From: Halobacteriovorax sp. JY17
GTDB lineage: Bacteria > Bdellovibrionota > Bacteriovoracia > Bacteriovoracales > Bacteriovoracaceae
DNA: 64,000 nt
Assembly (NCBI RefSeq): GCF_002753895.1
Contig: NZ_NJER01000001.1
Span: forward strand, 1,302,910-1,366,909
Reading direction: 5' to 3'
Shown here: positions 8,227 to 16,886 of the stretch, one piece after another
Layout of the letters: each line of letters starts with the position of its first letter
How positions within the stretch are numbered: position 1 is the first letter of the stretch
Position numbers and translations under genes: made by a program
Notes under the pieces: generated by a model
Told to the model about the DNA's origin: nothing
Databases searched by the model: none
Seen by the model: only the letters and a program-made list of their open reading frames with translations

Positions 8227-8859
8227 CTAAGTGAGCATAGACCACTTAGTTCCATCATACTTATAATTTTGTAACTTGAGAGCATTCTCTGAGCACTTCG
8301 CACATGGTTGATACCAAGGGTCTGCGCGCACGATTTCCCAATCCTCTTCAATTGTAGGTGTCAGCTCCTCTAGAAGTTCGGGGCTAGACTTTCTAAGAAC
8401 AGCAAAGCGTTCATAGAGGGTTTTCATCGGAGTCGTATAAATATCTTCAAGAATGAGTTGATTTATTTTAGAAGGAATTTGCGTGTGAATAAGGTCTCTC
8501 TGCGTGACAAAGCGAGCGTTACAATTCGAACAGCAGTGAACCTTTAAGTTCTCTAATTTCTCATTCTTAAATTCATTTAACTGAGTTAGAACATCTTTAT
8601 CAAGTTCGATACATTGAAAGTAGATTCCAATAATTGATCTTAGCTTCCAAAATAGACTCAAGCTCCAAGGATCGGAGAAATGAATATCATTTAACGTTCC
8701 AGCACCACCGAAGGCCTTAGAATAGTGATCATAGGAGTCTGAAAAGCTCTTATCCAGCATCTTCTCCACAGAGGTCATCCAGTGGGACCATTGGTGGTTA
8801 TTCTCATAGTCTAATAGAGAGGAAAATGAACTTAAAAAGAGTTTTAATTTTTCTTGCAT
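8227..8859 (-). CDS. Unrecognised cytoplasmic protein with two Cys pairs
   Basis: I do not recognise this 210-residue protein with confidence. The N-terminal HWMTSVEKMLD and FGGAGTLNDIHF segments resemble the DUF6966-type pattern of a Trp-rich helix followed by a GxGSxND-like turn. Two cysteine pairs, HCCSNC and CAKC, lie about 85 residues apart and could bind zinc. I start at 8859 because AAGGTG is spaced six bases before that ATG. The upstream ATG at 8880 has no such site. There is no signal peptide or membrane segment. Confidence 0.55.
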   Translation of the reverse strand: MQEKLKLFLSSFSSLLDYENNHQWSHWMTSVEKMLDKSFSDSYDHYSKAFGGAGTLNDIHFSDPWSLSLFWKLRSIIGIYFQCIELDKDVLTQLNEFKNEKLENLKVHCCSNCNARFVTQRDLIHTQIPSKINQLILEDIYTTPMKTLYERFAVLRKSSPELLEELTPTIEEDWEIVRADPWYQPCAKCSENALKLQNYKYDGTKWSMLT

Positions 8860-8967
8860 TGTTTTCACCTTGATATTCATTTTTATAACAAATTCACCTC
8901 TTTATGTCGTGTAATTCTTTTCAATTGCGTTGTACTTTCAAGTACTCTCTGCTACTTATCCAAGGTT

Positions 8968-11439
8968 ATGACAAAGAAACCAGAACTCCTCCTCCCTGTT
9001 GGCAATATTGAGATGTGCCAGGCCGCTATTCACAATGGCGCAAATGCCATTTATGTGGGTATGCCAGAATTTAATGCTAGAGGAAGAACCACTGATCATA
9101 GCTTCGAGCAATTAGAAGAAATTATAAAACTCTGCCACACATATGATGTAAAAGTTCACGTGGCATTTAATATCGTTATATTTGAACAAGAAATTCCTAG
9201 AGCAATGGAGCTTCTAAGAAAGCTTCTTCCTCTTTCGCCAGATGCGATCATTGTACAAGACCTAGGCCTAGTAAAACTCATAAAAGAGATGGCGCCATGG
9301 CAAATAATTCACGCCTCAACTCAAATGACAGTGACCAATGAACTCGCCATTGAAATGACAAAAGACTTAGACATCGAAAGATATGTCCTTGGAAGAGAGA
9401 ATAGTCTAAGTGAAATTAAAAAAATCAAAGAAAATACAGATAAAGAATTAGAAGTCTTCGTCCATGGAGCTCTCTGTGTTGCCTACTCAGGACAATGCTT
9501 TACAAGTGAGAGCATAGGTGGACGAAGTGCTAACCGCGGGCAATGTGCTCAGAGCTGCCGCTTTGAGTATGATCTCATTGTAGATGATAAGAAGGTTGAT
9601 CTCATCGATCAGAAGTATCTTGTTTCTCCACAAGACCTCTGTGGAATTGATGAAGTCGATCAACTCAGAGAGATTGGCGTCGACTCCTTAAAAGTAGAAG
9701 GAAGACTCAAAAGCCCTCTCTTTGTTGCGAGCGTAGCAAATTCTTATAGAGCGGCGATTGATCATCAAGCTCCGACTAAAGATCTTAAAGAAGAAATGGC
9801 AATTACCTACTCTAGAGGATTCTTCCCAGGCTGGCTCCACGGAGTCAATCACCAAGACTTAGTTGACGGAACTTTTGGAAGTAATCGTGGACTGAAAATT
9901 GGTCAAGTTCAAGAAGTCAGAAAGAACTCAGTAATTATTGCTTCTGATAGAAATTTAGAAAAGGGAGATGGTCTTCTCTTTGCGAGCGTATCAGAACCAA
10001 AGAAGAAAGAAACTGGGGGAATGATTTACGATATTAGAACTCTTAAAAACAGACGCTTTGAAATCTATTTTCAAAAAGACTTTAAAGTGAGTGCTATCAA
10101 AGAAGGCTATAATATCTATCAAACTTCTTCTCCAAAGATTACAAAAGATCTAAGTAAGTCTTTTACTGATAAGCACTCCTTACTCAGAAGACCTATCAAA
10201 GTAAACTTAGAAGCTCACTGTGGACAGCCGTTAAAACTAACGGCCTCAATAAGTGAAAAAGTGATAACTATTACTGATGAATTAATTCTTGAGCCATCAA
10301 AGAATGACGTTAATATTGATTCAATAAAAAAGGAAATTAGCGCTCTAAGTGCTACTCCTTTTATCTGTGAATCACCAAAGGTCGAATTATCAGAAGTACC
10401 ACCTTTTATTCCAAATAAGACTTTAAAGAAGCTTAGACAAAGAGCTATTTCTCAACTCTTAGAAGAGCTAACAACTGCTCCAGTGAGAGACTTAAATGAA
10501 GTAACTCTTCCCTCTTCAAAAGAGAGACTTCAAGAGAGAGATTCCAAGATAAGGCTCCTACTAAGAGAAATTTCTCAGTTAGAAGAGGTTCTTCCTCTAA
10601 TAAGTTCAAATCAAGTAATAAAAGAGCGTTTAGATTTCATTATTCTAGATTATGAATTTGGAAGAGATTACCAAACATCTCTAGACCTCTTAAGAGAGTA
10701 TGGAATAAAGTCCGCAATAGCGACCAATAGGATTCTAAAACCTGGTGAATATCATCATTTAAAGCTACTACTTAGAATTAAACCTGACGTTATTCTAGTG
10801 AGAAACCTAGGAGCTCTTCAGTTTATTAAAGAGCATGATCCCGAGCAAGAAGTGATCGGAGACTTTAGTTTAAATATTGCAAACTCCGTCACCGCATCTT
10901 ACCTATTTAAGAAGGGACTAAGTTCTCTTACTCCTAGTTACGACTTAAATAGAGATCAACTTTTGGCCTTAATAGAACACTCTGAGAATAAGAACTTTGA
11001 AATAACAGTTCATCAGTATATGCCAAGCTTTCATATGGAACACTGTGTGTACGCAGCTTTTCTTTCAAATGGAAAATCGTTTAAAGACTGCGGGAAGCCT
11101 TGTGAAAAACACAAAGTCGAACTACATGATAGTTTTGGAAATAAGCACTTCATCAAGGCAGATTCCGAGTGCAGAAATACCATGTACAATGCCACTTCCA
11201 TCTCTGCGCCTACTCTTTTAAAAGAATGTGAGGCCATTGGAGTGAGCCTCTTTAGAATTGAAGCTCTCCATGAAGATGCGAAAACTATTTACAATAAGCT
11301 CTTGGCCTTTACGAATCTATTATCTAATCAAATAGAACCAGCAGAGCTCAATAAAGAATTAGGTCTCCATGAAAACTACGGACTCTCATCGGGACAAATC
11401 TTCAAAGAAGATTCCTACATTGACAGGAAGAAGTTCTAG
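8968..11439 (+). CDS. U32-family protein, RlhA-like (23S rRNA C2501 hydroxylation type)
   Basis: The 823-residue protein opens with the U32 signature (ELLLPVGN, then GANAIYVG). The block around residues 170-197 contains four cysteines (170, 177, 193, 197) in the GGRSANRGQCAQSC pattern typical of RlhA/YdcP. A second U32-like half has another four cysteines (693, 708, 712, 735). U32 relatives UbiU and UbiV bind a 4Fe-4S cluster through four such cysteines; RlhA hydroxylates C2501 of 23S rRNA. It is about 170 residues longer than E. coli RlhA. The open frame extends to 8854, but homology starts at MTKKPELLL, so I use the ATG at 8968. Its stop overlaps the convergent next gene. Confidence 0.82.
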   Translation: MTKKPELLLPVGNIEMCQAAIHNGANAIYVGMPEFNARGRTTDHSFEQLEEIIKLCHTYDVKVHVAFNIVIFEQEIPRAMELLRKLLPLSPDAIIVQDLGLVKLIKEMAPWQIIHASTQMTVTNELAIEMTKDLDIERYVLGRENSLSEIKKIKENTDKELEVFVHGALCVAYSGQCFTSESIGGRSANRGQCAQSCRFEYDLIVDDKKVDLIDQKYLVSPQDLCGIDEVDQLREIGVDSLKVEGRLKSPLFVASVANSYRAAIDHQAPTKDLKEEMAITYSRGFFPGWLHGVNHQDLVDGTFGSNRGLKIGQVQEVRKNSVIIASDRNLEKGDGLLFASVSEPKKKETGGMIYDIRTLKNRRFEIYFQKDFKVSAIKEGYNIYQTSSPKITKDLSKSFTDKHSLLRRPIKVNLEAHCGQPLKLTASISEKVITITDELILEPSKNDVNIDSIKKEISALSATPFICESPKVELSEVPPFIPNKTLKKLRQRAISQLLEELTTAPVRDLNEVTLPSSKERLQERDSKIRLLLREISQLEEVLPLISSNQVIKERLDFIILDYEFGRDYQTSLDLLREYGIKSAIATNRILKPGEYHHLKLLLRIKPDVILVRNLGALQFIKEHDPEQEVIGDFSLNIANSVTASYLFKKGLSSLTPSYDLNRDQLLALIEHSENKNFEITVHQYMPSFHMEHCVYAAFLSNGKSFKDCGKPCEKHKVELHDSFGNKHFIKADSECRNTMYNATSISAPTLLKECEAIGVSLFRIEALHEDAKTIYNKLLAFTNLLSNQIEPAELNKELGLHENYGLSSGQIFKEDSYIDRKKF

Positions 11440-13373
11440 GCTTCTTCCAACTTCTCTTTCTTTACTTCTACAGGAAGAGTTAAATTCACTCTTGAATCTA
11501 ATACCTCAATAAATCCAGCATCTGCATTTATCTCATAGTAATTCTCTCTTTCACGAACAAAGAAATCTACAAAACTATCTGCTGCTGCAGAAAGACTAAT
11601 AAGAATAGCCTCGCCTTTATTAAGCTTAAAAAACATTGGAGGAAGAGTTAGAGAATACTCCCCTTCACTATTATCTTCGAAGTAAATTGAAGTTCGACTA
11701 ATTCCATAAGTCATTGAATGAGGAACTTCCCACTCACCATTTTCAGTATTAAAGAGAGAAACAATAACAGCTGTTTTCTTTAGAGAGGATTTTGCTGTAA
11801 ATTTTAATTTCAAAGTTCCATTGACGACTAAATCCTCTTCAAGCACCCCTCCAAATTGAAGAGACTTACCTTCAGCAATATCTAGCCTATTATTTAAAAT
11901 AGCAGGACGGGCTTCAGTCCCCAGAGTTAGAGTTAACTCTCTAAAATCTCCTTCAACATTATTTGATCCAGTTGGAATTTCTGAATGGTCACGGTACTCA
12001 CTCTTTAAATCTTTCATTTTTCCTTGCAAGAAATTAAATGCAAATTCTTTCTCAAAGAATCCACCACAACCGTGCCCCTGATGATGTAAGTATAGGAAGT
12101 GATTCTTTGGATTTATCGAATCATTTCTTAGAGCTTCAAAGGCCAAGACAGTATCTCTCCCATCTTGATCGTTATCTGTTCCAGCAATATGAAAGATTGG
12201 AATATGTGACTCTTTAAGCTCCTCTAGAATAGACCTTTCTTTAAAGTACTCGCTAAGTTCTCCATTCTCTCTTGCATTAGTTAAATCTGTCCAATCTGCA
12301 ATATCTCTACCATAGAGAAGATTGTCATAGTCTTCAAAAGGAGTATTCTTAGAAAAGAGATATGAGAATTTCTCATCGTAGAGAGAAAGTTGATCTGGAT
12401 TTTCTCTCTCAGCAATATAGTCTAATAATCTCGACTCTACAGTCTTTCCTGCAGTAAAAGAGTCCGTTTCAGCGTTAGAGGGAGCACTGCAAGCAACTGC
12501 AGAAATAAGCCCTCTTGCATTACTCGCTGCTGCAGCAAGTGCATTATAGCCATCATAGGATACACCGTAGGATATAACGGCCCCATTAGAAAATTTCTGC
12601 TTAGTGATCCACTCAATTGTCTCTTTTGAGTCTTCAATATTCTTTTCGTGAAGCCATTTAAAGTTACCTGTCGAAGCATGAGAGCCTCTATTTGATTGGA
12701 TGACTACATTCATATTCATTTTCATCAAACTATTTACAGAATTAATATAGTAACCAAAACTACTTGTATGAAGATATGGAGTCTTTATAAAGAAAGTTCC
12801 TCTCTTTACATTAGGATTACTGAAAGTAATTGAAGAAATTTCTTCACCATCACTCATTCTTACTAATTCGTGAGTAATGTTTAAACCTACTGCAGAAAGA
12901 AAGTAGTAAGACTGAATAAGCTTTTCTTTATCTACTCTAAAGAAGGCATAGAGTGAATTATCACCAGCTAAATTTAATTTAATAATGCTGATTGGATAGT
13001 GGTCCATAATAATTTCAGAAGAATAGCAGTGATTTGATAATTGTGTAATCTGATTTGTATAACTCTTAAAATCATTGAACTTAATATTCTTTGAAAAGTA
13101 TTTTTCAAACTCAAAGGGATTATCAAGCTGTTTCTTATTAATTAAGAGGCATAGATTATCGGATAGATTTAGCGATTTCTCACCACTTGAAATTTTCTTT
13201 GTATTTAAACTAAATTGCTCACCAGAAGATAAAGTAGAGCTCTGTTTTAGCTGTTGTTGATTTAAGAACTCAATCTCAGATACGACTTTTGTATACTCAT
13301 AACTCTTTTCTTTCTTAGAGCAAGAATAGAAACTCGCAAGAATAAATAGAAGAAGAAAGCTTGTTTTTCTCAT
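11436..13373 (-). CDS. S15/CocE-like alpha/beta-hydrolase lipoprotein
   Basis: The 645-residue protein has a lipobox (SFYSC) and an alpha/beta-hydrolase core. The nucleophile motif is GVSYDG with Ser272. The acid is probably in AGTDNDQDGRD, and the His in HQGHGCGGFF. The C-terminal 180 residues look like the jelly-roll domain of the PepX/CocE family. These enzymes are X-Pro dipeptidyl-peptidases, acyl esterases or acylases; which one applies cannot be told. The chosen start at 13373 has AAAGGTG seven bases upstream. The longer frame to 13427 lacks one. The lipoprotein signal places it in the periplasm or outer membrane. Confidence 0.8.
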   Translation of the reverse strand: MRKTSFLLLFILASFYSCSKKEKSYEYTKVVSEIEFLNQQQLKQSSTLSSGEQFSLNTKKISSGEKSLNLSDNLCLLINKKQLDNPFEFEKYFSKNIKFNDFKSYTNQITQLSNHCYSSEIIMDHYPISIIKLNLAGDNSLYAFFRVDKEKLIQSYYFLSAVGLNITHELVRMSDGEEISSITFSNPNVKRGTFFIKTPYLHTSSFGYYINSVNSLMKMNMNVVIQSNRGSHASTGNFKWLHEKNIEDSKETIEWITKQKFSNGAVISYGVSYDGYNALAAAASNARGLISAVACSAPSNAETDSFTAGKTVESRLLDYIAERENPDQLSLYDEKFSYLFSKNTPFEDYDNLLYGRDIADWTDLTNARENGELSEYFKERSILEELKESHIPIFHIAGTDNDQDGRDTVLAFEALRNDSINPKNHFLYLHHQGHGCGGFFEKEFAFNFLQGKMKDLKSEYRDHSEIPTGSNNVEGDFRELTLTLGTEARPAILNNRLDIAEGKSLQFGGVLEEDLVVNGTLKLKFTAKSSLKKTAVIVSLFNTENGEWEVPHSMTYGISRTSIYFEDNSEGEYSLTLPPMFFKLNKGEAILISLSAAADSFVDFFVRERENYYEINADAGFIEVLDSRVNLTLPVEVKKEKLEEA

Positions 13374-13702
13374 GTCGACACCTTTATTGTAAGTACTTCC
13401 CATTAATAAGAGCAAAATACATACCAAAGATAAACTCCTGAAAATAAGTAAACTACTGAAATTAAGTGTCTAAAAAGCTGACATGTGACTACTCTTCTAA
13501 ATATCTGACAACCTTTCAGGTCTCTCACAAGAATACAAGAGTTTAGAAAAGTTAGATCAAATATAGACAATGCCCTCTTCTAAATCTTTACTTTCTTAAC
13601 CTATCTCTAATTATGGAGAACCAGCTTTAAAAGCTTAATAGGTCTTGATAAACGCAAAATTAATCCCTCTCTCCCCTAGGAAATGGCCTCAATATCTAAG
13701 AG
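13374..13702. other. Divergent intergenic region of about 330 bases
   Basis: This gap separates the minus-strand S15-like lipoprotein gene from the plus-strand small secreted gene. It has no open frame worth calling and no RNA gene I can recognise. The only structure I found is the pair of direct repeats listed separately. No promoter close to consensus stands out in either direction. Confidence 0.6.
13438..13467. repeat. Two 12-base direct repeats upstream of the S15-like gene
   Basis: CTGAAAATAAGT (13438-13449) and CTGAAATTAAGT (13456-13467) match at 11 of 12 positions, with an 18-base period. They lie about 65 bases upstream of the start of the lipoprotein gene on the minus strand, where a tandem-site regulator could bind. 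Function is inferred from position only. Confidence 0.4.
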
Positions 13703-13972
13703 ATGAAAGTCCTAACACTATTACTTATTCTCTCTCTAGATATTCGCGCTGAATCCGCTTCTGCGCGGGCCACGATGCAAGTCAACACCCTTGCCGAAAT
13801 TCAAATAAGTATAAAGAAGAAGAGAGAGCTCACTATTGACTCTAGTGGGATAAGAGTTGCTCCGAACCAAATGATTCTCATTCATTCTACAAATGGAACA
13901 ATGACAAGAAGTTCAGGAAAGAAGGGTATTTTAAAAACTCCACAGAATAAGAAAATTGAAATATTTTTCTAG
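13703..13972 (+). CDS. Small secreted protein resembling the N-terminal segment of the DUF4402 pilin
   Basis: The 89-residue protein has a short signal peptide (cleavage probably after IRA, residue 16). The mature N terminus (SARATMQVNTLAEIQIS) has the same alternating pattern as the mature N terminus of the DUF4402 major subunit at 17787 (TAQALAVVTAAINIS). After that the protein is basic and lacks the rest of the subunit fold. It could be a shortened fibre component, a degraded subunit gene or an unrelated secreted peptide. It converges on the minor subunit gene and overlaps its end by 4 bases. The similarity was judged by eye only. Confidence 0.5.
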   Translation: MKVLTLLLILSLDIRAESASARATMQVNTLAEIQISIKKKRELTIDSSGIRVAPNQMILIHSTNGTMTRSSGKKGILKTPQNKKIEIFF

Positions 13973-14376
13973 TAAATTACATCCACTGTAAAAGTTCCGA
14001 AATAATTCCCTGGAGGCTGAGTTACATTTATACTTGTAAGAGTTGCTCCAATACCAATAGTTTGCCTACCTTTCTTATCGAGCAATCCATTTGCCCCCGC
14101 AGCTGGCACAGACTTAAAGTTATTGATAATAATAGGGTTAGATCCTGATCCATTTAGACTAATTGACATTTGAGTAGGAAGTAAGATTGAGTAAGAGGTA
14201 TTCTTGTCTCCAGTAACATCAAATACAGCACTATTCGGATTATTAGAGTTTGGAGGAATTATTTTAGAAGAATCTCCCTGGACAAGAATTCCAAACTCCA
14301 GGTCTTGAACTTGAGTAACTTTGATTGGTTTTGAATAACTACTAATAGAAATAAGCAAAAGTATCAATACCTTCAT
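13969..14376 (-). CDS. Minor DUF4402 fibre subunit, possible tip
   Basis: The 135-residue secreted protein is a DUF4402-type subunit. It shares VQDLEFG, VQGD, the PAAGANGLLD block and the final TFTVDVIY with the major subunit at 17787. After a signal peptide of about 15 residues the mature protein begins almost at VTQVQDLEFG. It thus lacks the extra N-terminal strand seen in the major subunit. In chaperone-usher systems, subunits without this donor strand sit at the fibre tip; this is inference. Its ATG overlaps the usher stop (ATGA), so it is the last gene of the operon. A GAAGGGGTG ribosome-binding site precedes it. Confidence 0.75.
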   Translation of the reverse strand: MKVLILLLISISSYSKPIKVTQVQDLEFGILVQGDSSKIIPPNSNNPNSAVFDVTGDKNTSYSILLPTQMSISLNGSGSNPIIINNFKSVPAAGANGLLDKKGRQTIGIGATLTSINVTQPPGNYFGTFTVDVIY

Positions 14377-16886
14377 ATCTTCACCCCTTCAAAGAAAATA
14401 CTATCGCCCTCTTTAGGCATCGTAAATTCTTTCTTATAATCTCGTCCGACACATTTTTCACACTTAATCTTTAAAGTATATTTCCCAGGGATAATCCCTT
14501 GAATATAGAAATAACCATCTCTTTCAATTTGAAACTCTTTATAAATTTTACCATCTAATAGAATCTCTCCCTTTAATCTCTCTTTTGAATTTGTCTTCTT
14601 AGAAAACTCAATCTCTCCTTCAACGTCTCCTTCAATCCTCAGAGGAAATTCAAGAAGCGCAGTCTTCCCAGCTCTTCCCCAAACTCTCTTTCCAGAGGTA
14701 CTTGATTTCAAGTAAATATTTTCAATATTTTGAAGACTAATTTTTATATCCGTTGGAACAAGGGGTTGAACAAAAGAAAAGAAGGCATGTCCAAACTTAT
14801 TTGTCACTTGTCTTTCATTTCCAGAGAGTCGGTAAAATTCAACATTAGGAATAACTCCCTCATCAGCACTTCTTTTCCCATCACCATTCTTATCAAAGAA
14901 GGCCAAGCTTTTAATATTGGCGTACTCACTAGTTCTCTTGTTATAGAGATTAATTCCACTCTCTTTGTCAAAGACGAGTCCATAGGTTAGATTTAGACCT
15001 ACTCCATAACTCTTCTTATTCGTCGCTTCAAGAGTGACTCCTGCGTAGAGTTTTTCAAACCTCTTGTCGGCCCTAAGATTTAAAGAAGTTGTTCTCGTAT
15101 CAAATTCATAGATCAAGTTTGAGCTATAGCTATGCTTCTTTCTATTTGAAAATGAATAACCAAATTCACTATCTCTTAGGCCTTCTTTATTCATTCTATT
15201 TTTTAACTTCAAAGTCGAATGCCCCCATGTATAACGAGAAAATAATTCATTAAAGACAACATCGTTTTCAACGCTAAGGCTATTTGAAATATAGAAATTC
15301 ATAATAGAAAATGAGAGTCTATTTAAGAGATCTAAGTACTTTGGAGTCACACCATATTTCTTCTTATAATTAAAACTCGTATACATTTGTAAATTTGAAA
15401 TAAATTTTAAAGGGAGTAGAAAGTATCCCTTCCATGAATAGTCGATAGGATTCTCTTGCCCTAGAGTGTCTGACTTCACTCCTGTGTTATTAATATAGGA
15501 TAGATTGGTATTAACACCTAGAAAGTTAAATTTAGCAGACGCTTCAAAAGCACGTTCCTTACCATCAGTTATATAATTTGTATCAAGAAGAGTGCTATCA
15601 AGAAAAGTACTTAGAGACCCTCCGTAGTAATCCGTTGACTCAAGGGTTCTTTCATCAAAATTTCGTGTTGTATTTAAATCTAATTGCACTCTTTGAAAGA
15701 GATTCTTTGAAAGAGAGAAGGTATAATTATCCTCTTTAGAGCTATCCTTACCCATCGCTCCCGTGACTATAATCTTTCCATCATTTTTGAAATTATCTCT
15801 TATATTTAAATTTCTATTTTCGTATCTTCTCTCCCCCTTAGGTCCGTAGAAAATAAATTGAAAGCGGTTAAGACCGTAGTATAAATCGACCCCAATAAAT
15901 TCATACCTCTGCTTTAAAGAGCTACCGCTTTGCCTCCCAATAAGAATATCATTGTGATAGAGTTCTACTTCCCACCCACTCTCAAGAGGGCCAGAAAAGT
16001 CTTCTTTTGAAAAATTCTTGGATCGAAGAAGAGATCTATTTGAAAAATAGCCTCCAGTAATTTGCTTTCCTCCACCAACGAGATTTACCGTAGGCGCATT
16101 AAAGTGAATAAGCTTTATTTCACTTAGCCCTACATCTCCAAAGATTCGACTTCTATAATCATTCCTCTCAAGACTTAACCAAAAAGACTCCTGCCTCTTT
16201 CCAATCCCTCTGTAGTCAGTATAAAGCTCTGATTTTAAAACCTCAGCAGAGAGGGAGGTCTCGTGACGTAGAGATGTTCTAGTGTGCCCATCTCTAGACT
16301 TACTTGACTCAAGCGATACTGATTGATCAAAATTGAATCCATCTATCCATTCTCTCTTATTTCTCTCTACTGGATAAGATACGATCTCACCTCTTTTGGA
16401 AGATTTCTTAGAAGCCCTCTCATCTCTAGCTTCTGGAGGAAATAGAGAGTGATATTCTAAAACAATAGAAGAATTAAGAGAGTTTATTTTAAATTTAATA
16501 GGAGTAATTTCTTCAAGAGTCGCCACATCGACAAGCACAAAATCTTCAAGAGCAATAAAGCTTGTGCAATCAATTTTCTTAACTTTATCCAAAAGATTCA
16601 TTTCACATTGATCTAAATCTATTTGATAACCATTTTTCTCATCAAAGAGAAACCCCTCTATCACTCTTTGATTCTTGGCAAATTTATATTCTATACCAAT
16701 TGAATCAAAGAGATCTTCTAGGGGAAGATACCACTTATTATTCTTTTTATAAGTGAGAAGTCCTTCGTTTAAAATAAAATTCTTCTTTGATTTAATCAGC
16801 ATAATTCTCTCATAATTATACCAATCCCCTTGAGCGAAAGTGCTCATAGAAGAAAGCATAAATAGAAGGTAAAGAGATTTTATCAA
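14373..16886 (-). CDS. Outer-membrane usher of a chaperone-usher fibre
   Basis: The 837-residue protein has a signal peptide (cleavage near TFA, residue 18), an N-terminal periplasmic region, and a long beta-rich middle. Segments such as SRIFGDVGLS, a GWEVELYHND strand and YYGLNRFQFIFYGPKG resemble the barrel-plus-plug of CS1/TcfC-type ushers. Near residue 665 a FFDKNGDGKRSADEG loop looks like a calcium-binding repeat within an Ig-like or carboxypeptidase-regulatory-like domain, followed by a C-terminal beta domain. Length matches ushers (about 830). It starts with TTG overlapping the chaperone stop (TTGA). The usher call is strongly supported by the gene neighbours. Confidence 0.82.
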   Translation of the reverse strand: MIKSLYLLFMLSSMSTFAQGDWYNYERIMLIKSKKNFILNEGLLTYKKNNKWYLPLEDLFDSIGIEYKFAKNQRVIEGFLFDEKNGYQIDLDQCEMNLLDKVKKIDCTSFIALEDFVLVDVATLEEITPIKFKINSLNSSIVLEYHSLFPPEARDERASKKSSKRGEIVSYPVERNKREWIDGFNFDQSVSLESSKSRDGHTRTSLRHETSLSAEVLKSELYTDYRGIGKRQESFWLSLERNDYRSRIFGDVGLSEIKLIHFNAPTVNLVGGGKQITGGYFSNRSLLRSKNFSKEDFSGPLESGWEVELYHNDILIGRQSGSSLKQRYEFIGVDLYYGLNRFQFIFYGPKGERRYENRNLNIRDNFKNDGKIIVTGAMGKDSSKEDNYTFSLSKNLFQRVQLDLNTTRNFDERTLESTDYYGGSLSTFLDSTLLDTNYITDGKERAFEASAKFNFLGVNTNLSYINNTGVKSDTLGQENPIDYSWKGYFLLPLKFISNLQMYTSFNYKKKYGVTPKYLDLLNRLSFSIMNFYISNSLSVENDVVFNELFSRYTWGHSTLKLKNRMNKEGLRDSEFGYSFSNRKKHSYSSNLIYEFDTRTTSLNLRADKRFEKLYAGVTLEATNKKSYGVGLNLTYGLVFDKESGINLYNKRTSEYANIKSLAFFDKNGDGKRSADEGVIPNVEFYRLSGNERQVTNKFGHAFFSFVQPLVPTDIKISLQNIENIYLKSSTSGKRVWGRAGKTALLEFPLRIEGDVEGEIEFSKKTNSKERLKGEILLDGKIYKEFQIERDGYFYIQGIIPGKYTLKIKCEKCVGRDYKKEFTMPKEGDSIFFEGVKI

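Noticed and set aside
8227-8859. Similarity of the Cys pairs to flagellar regulator FlhC
   Set aside because: The spacing and surrounding residues do not follow FlhC, and no FlhD is nearby; only the CxxC pairs are shared.
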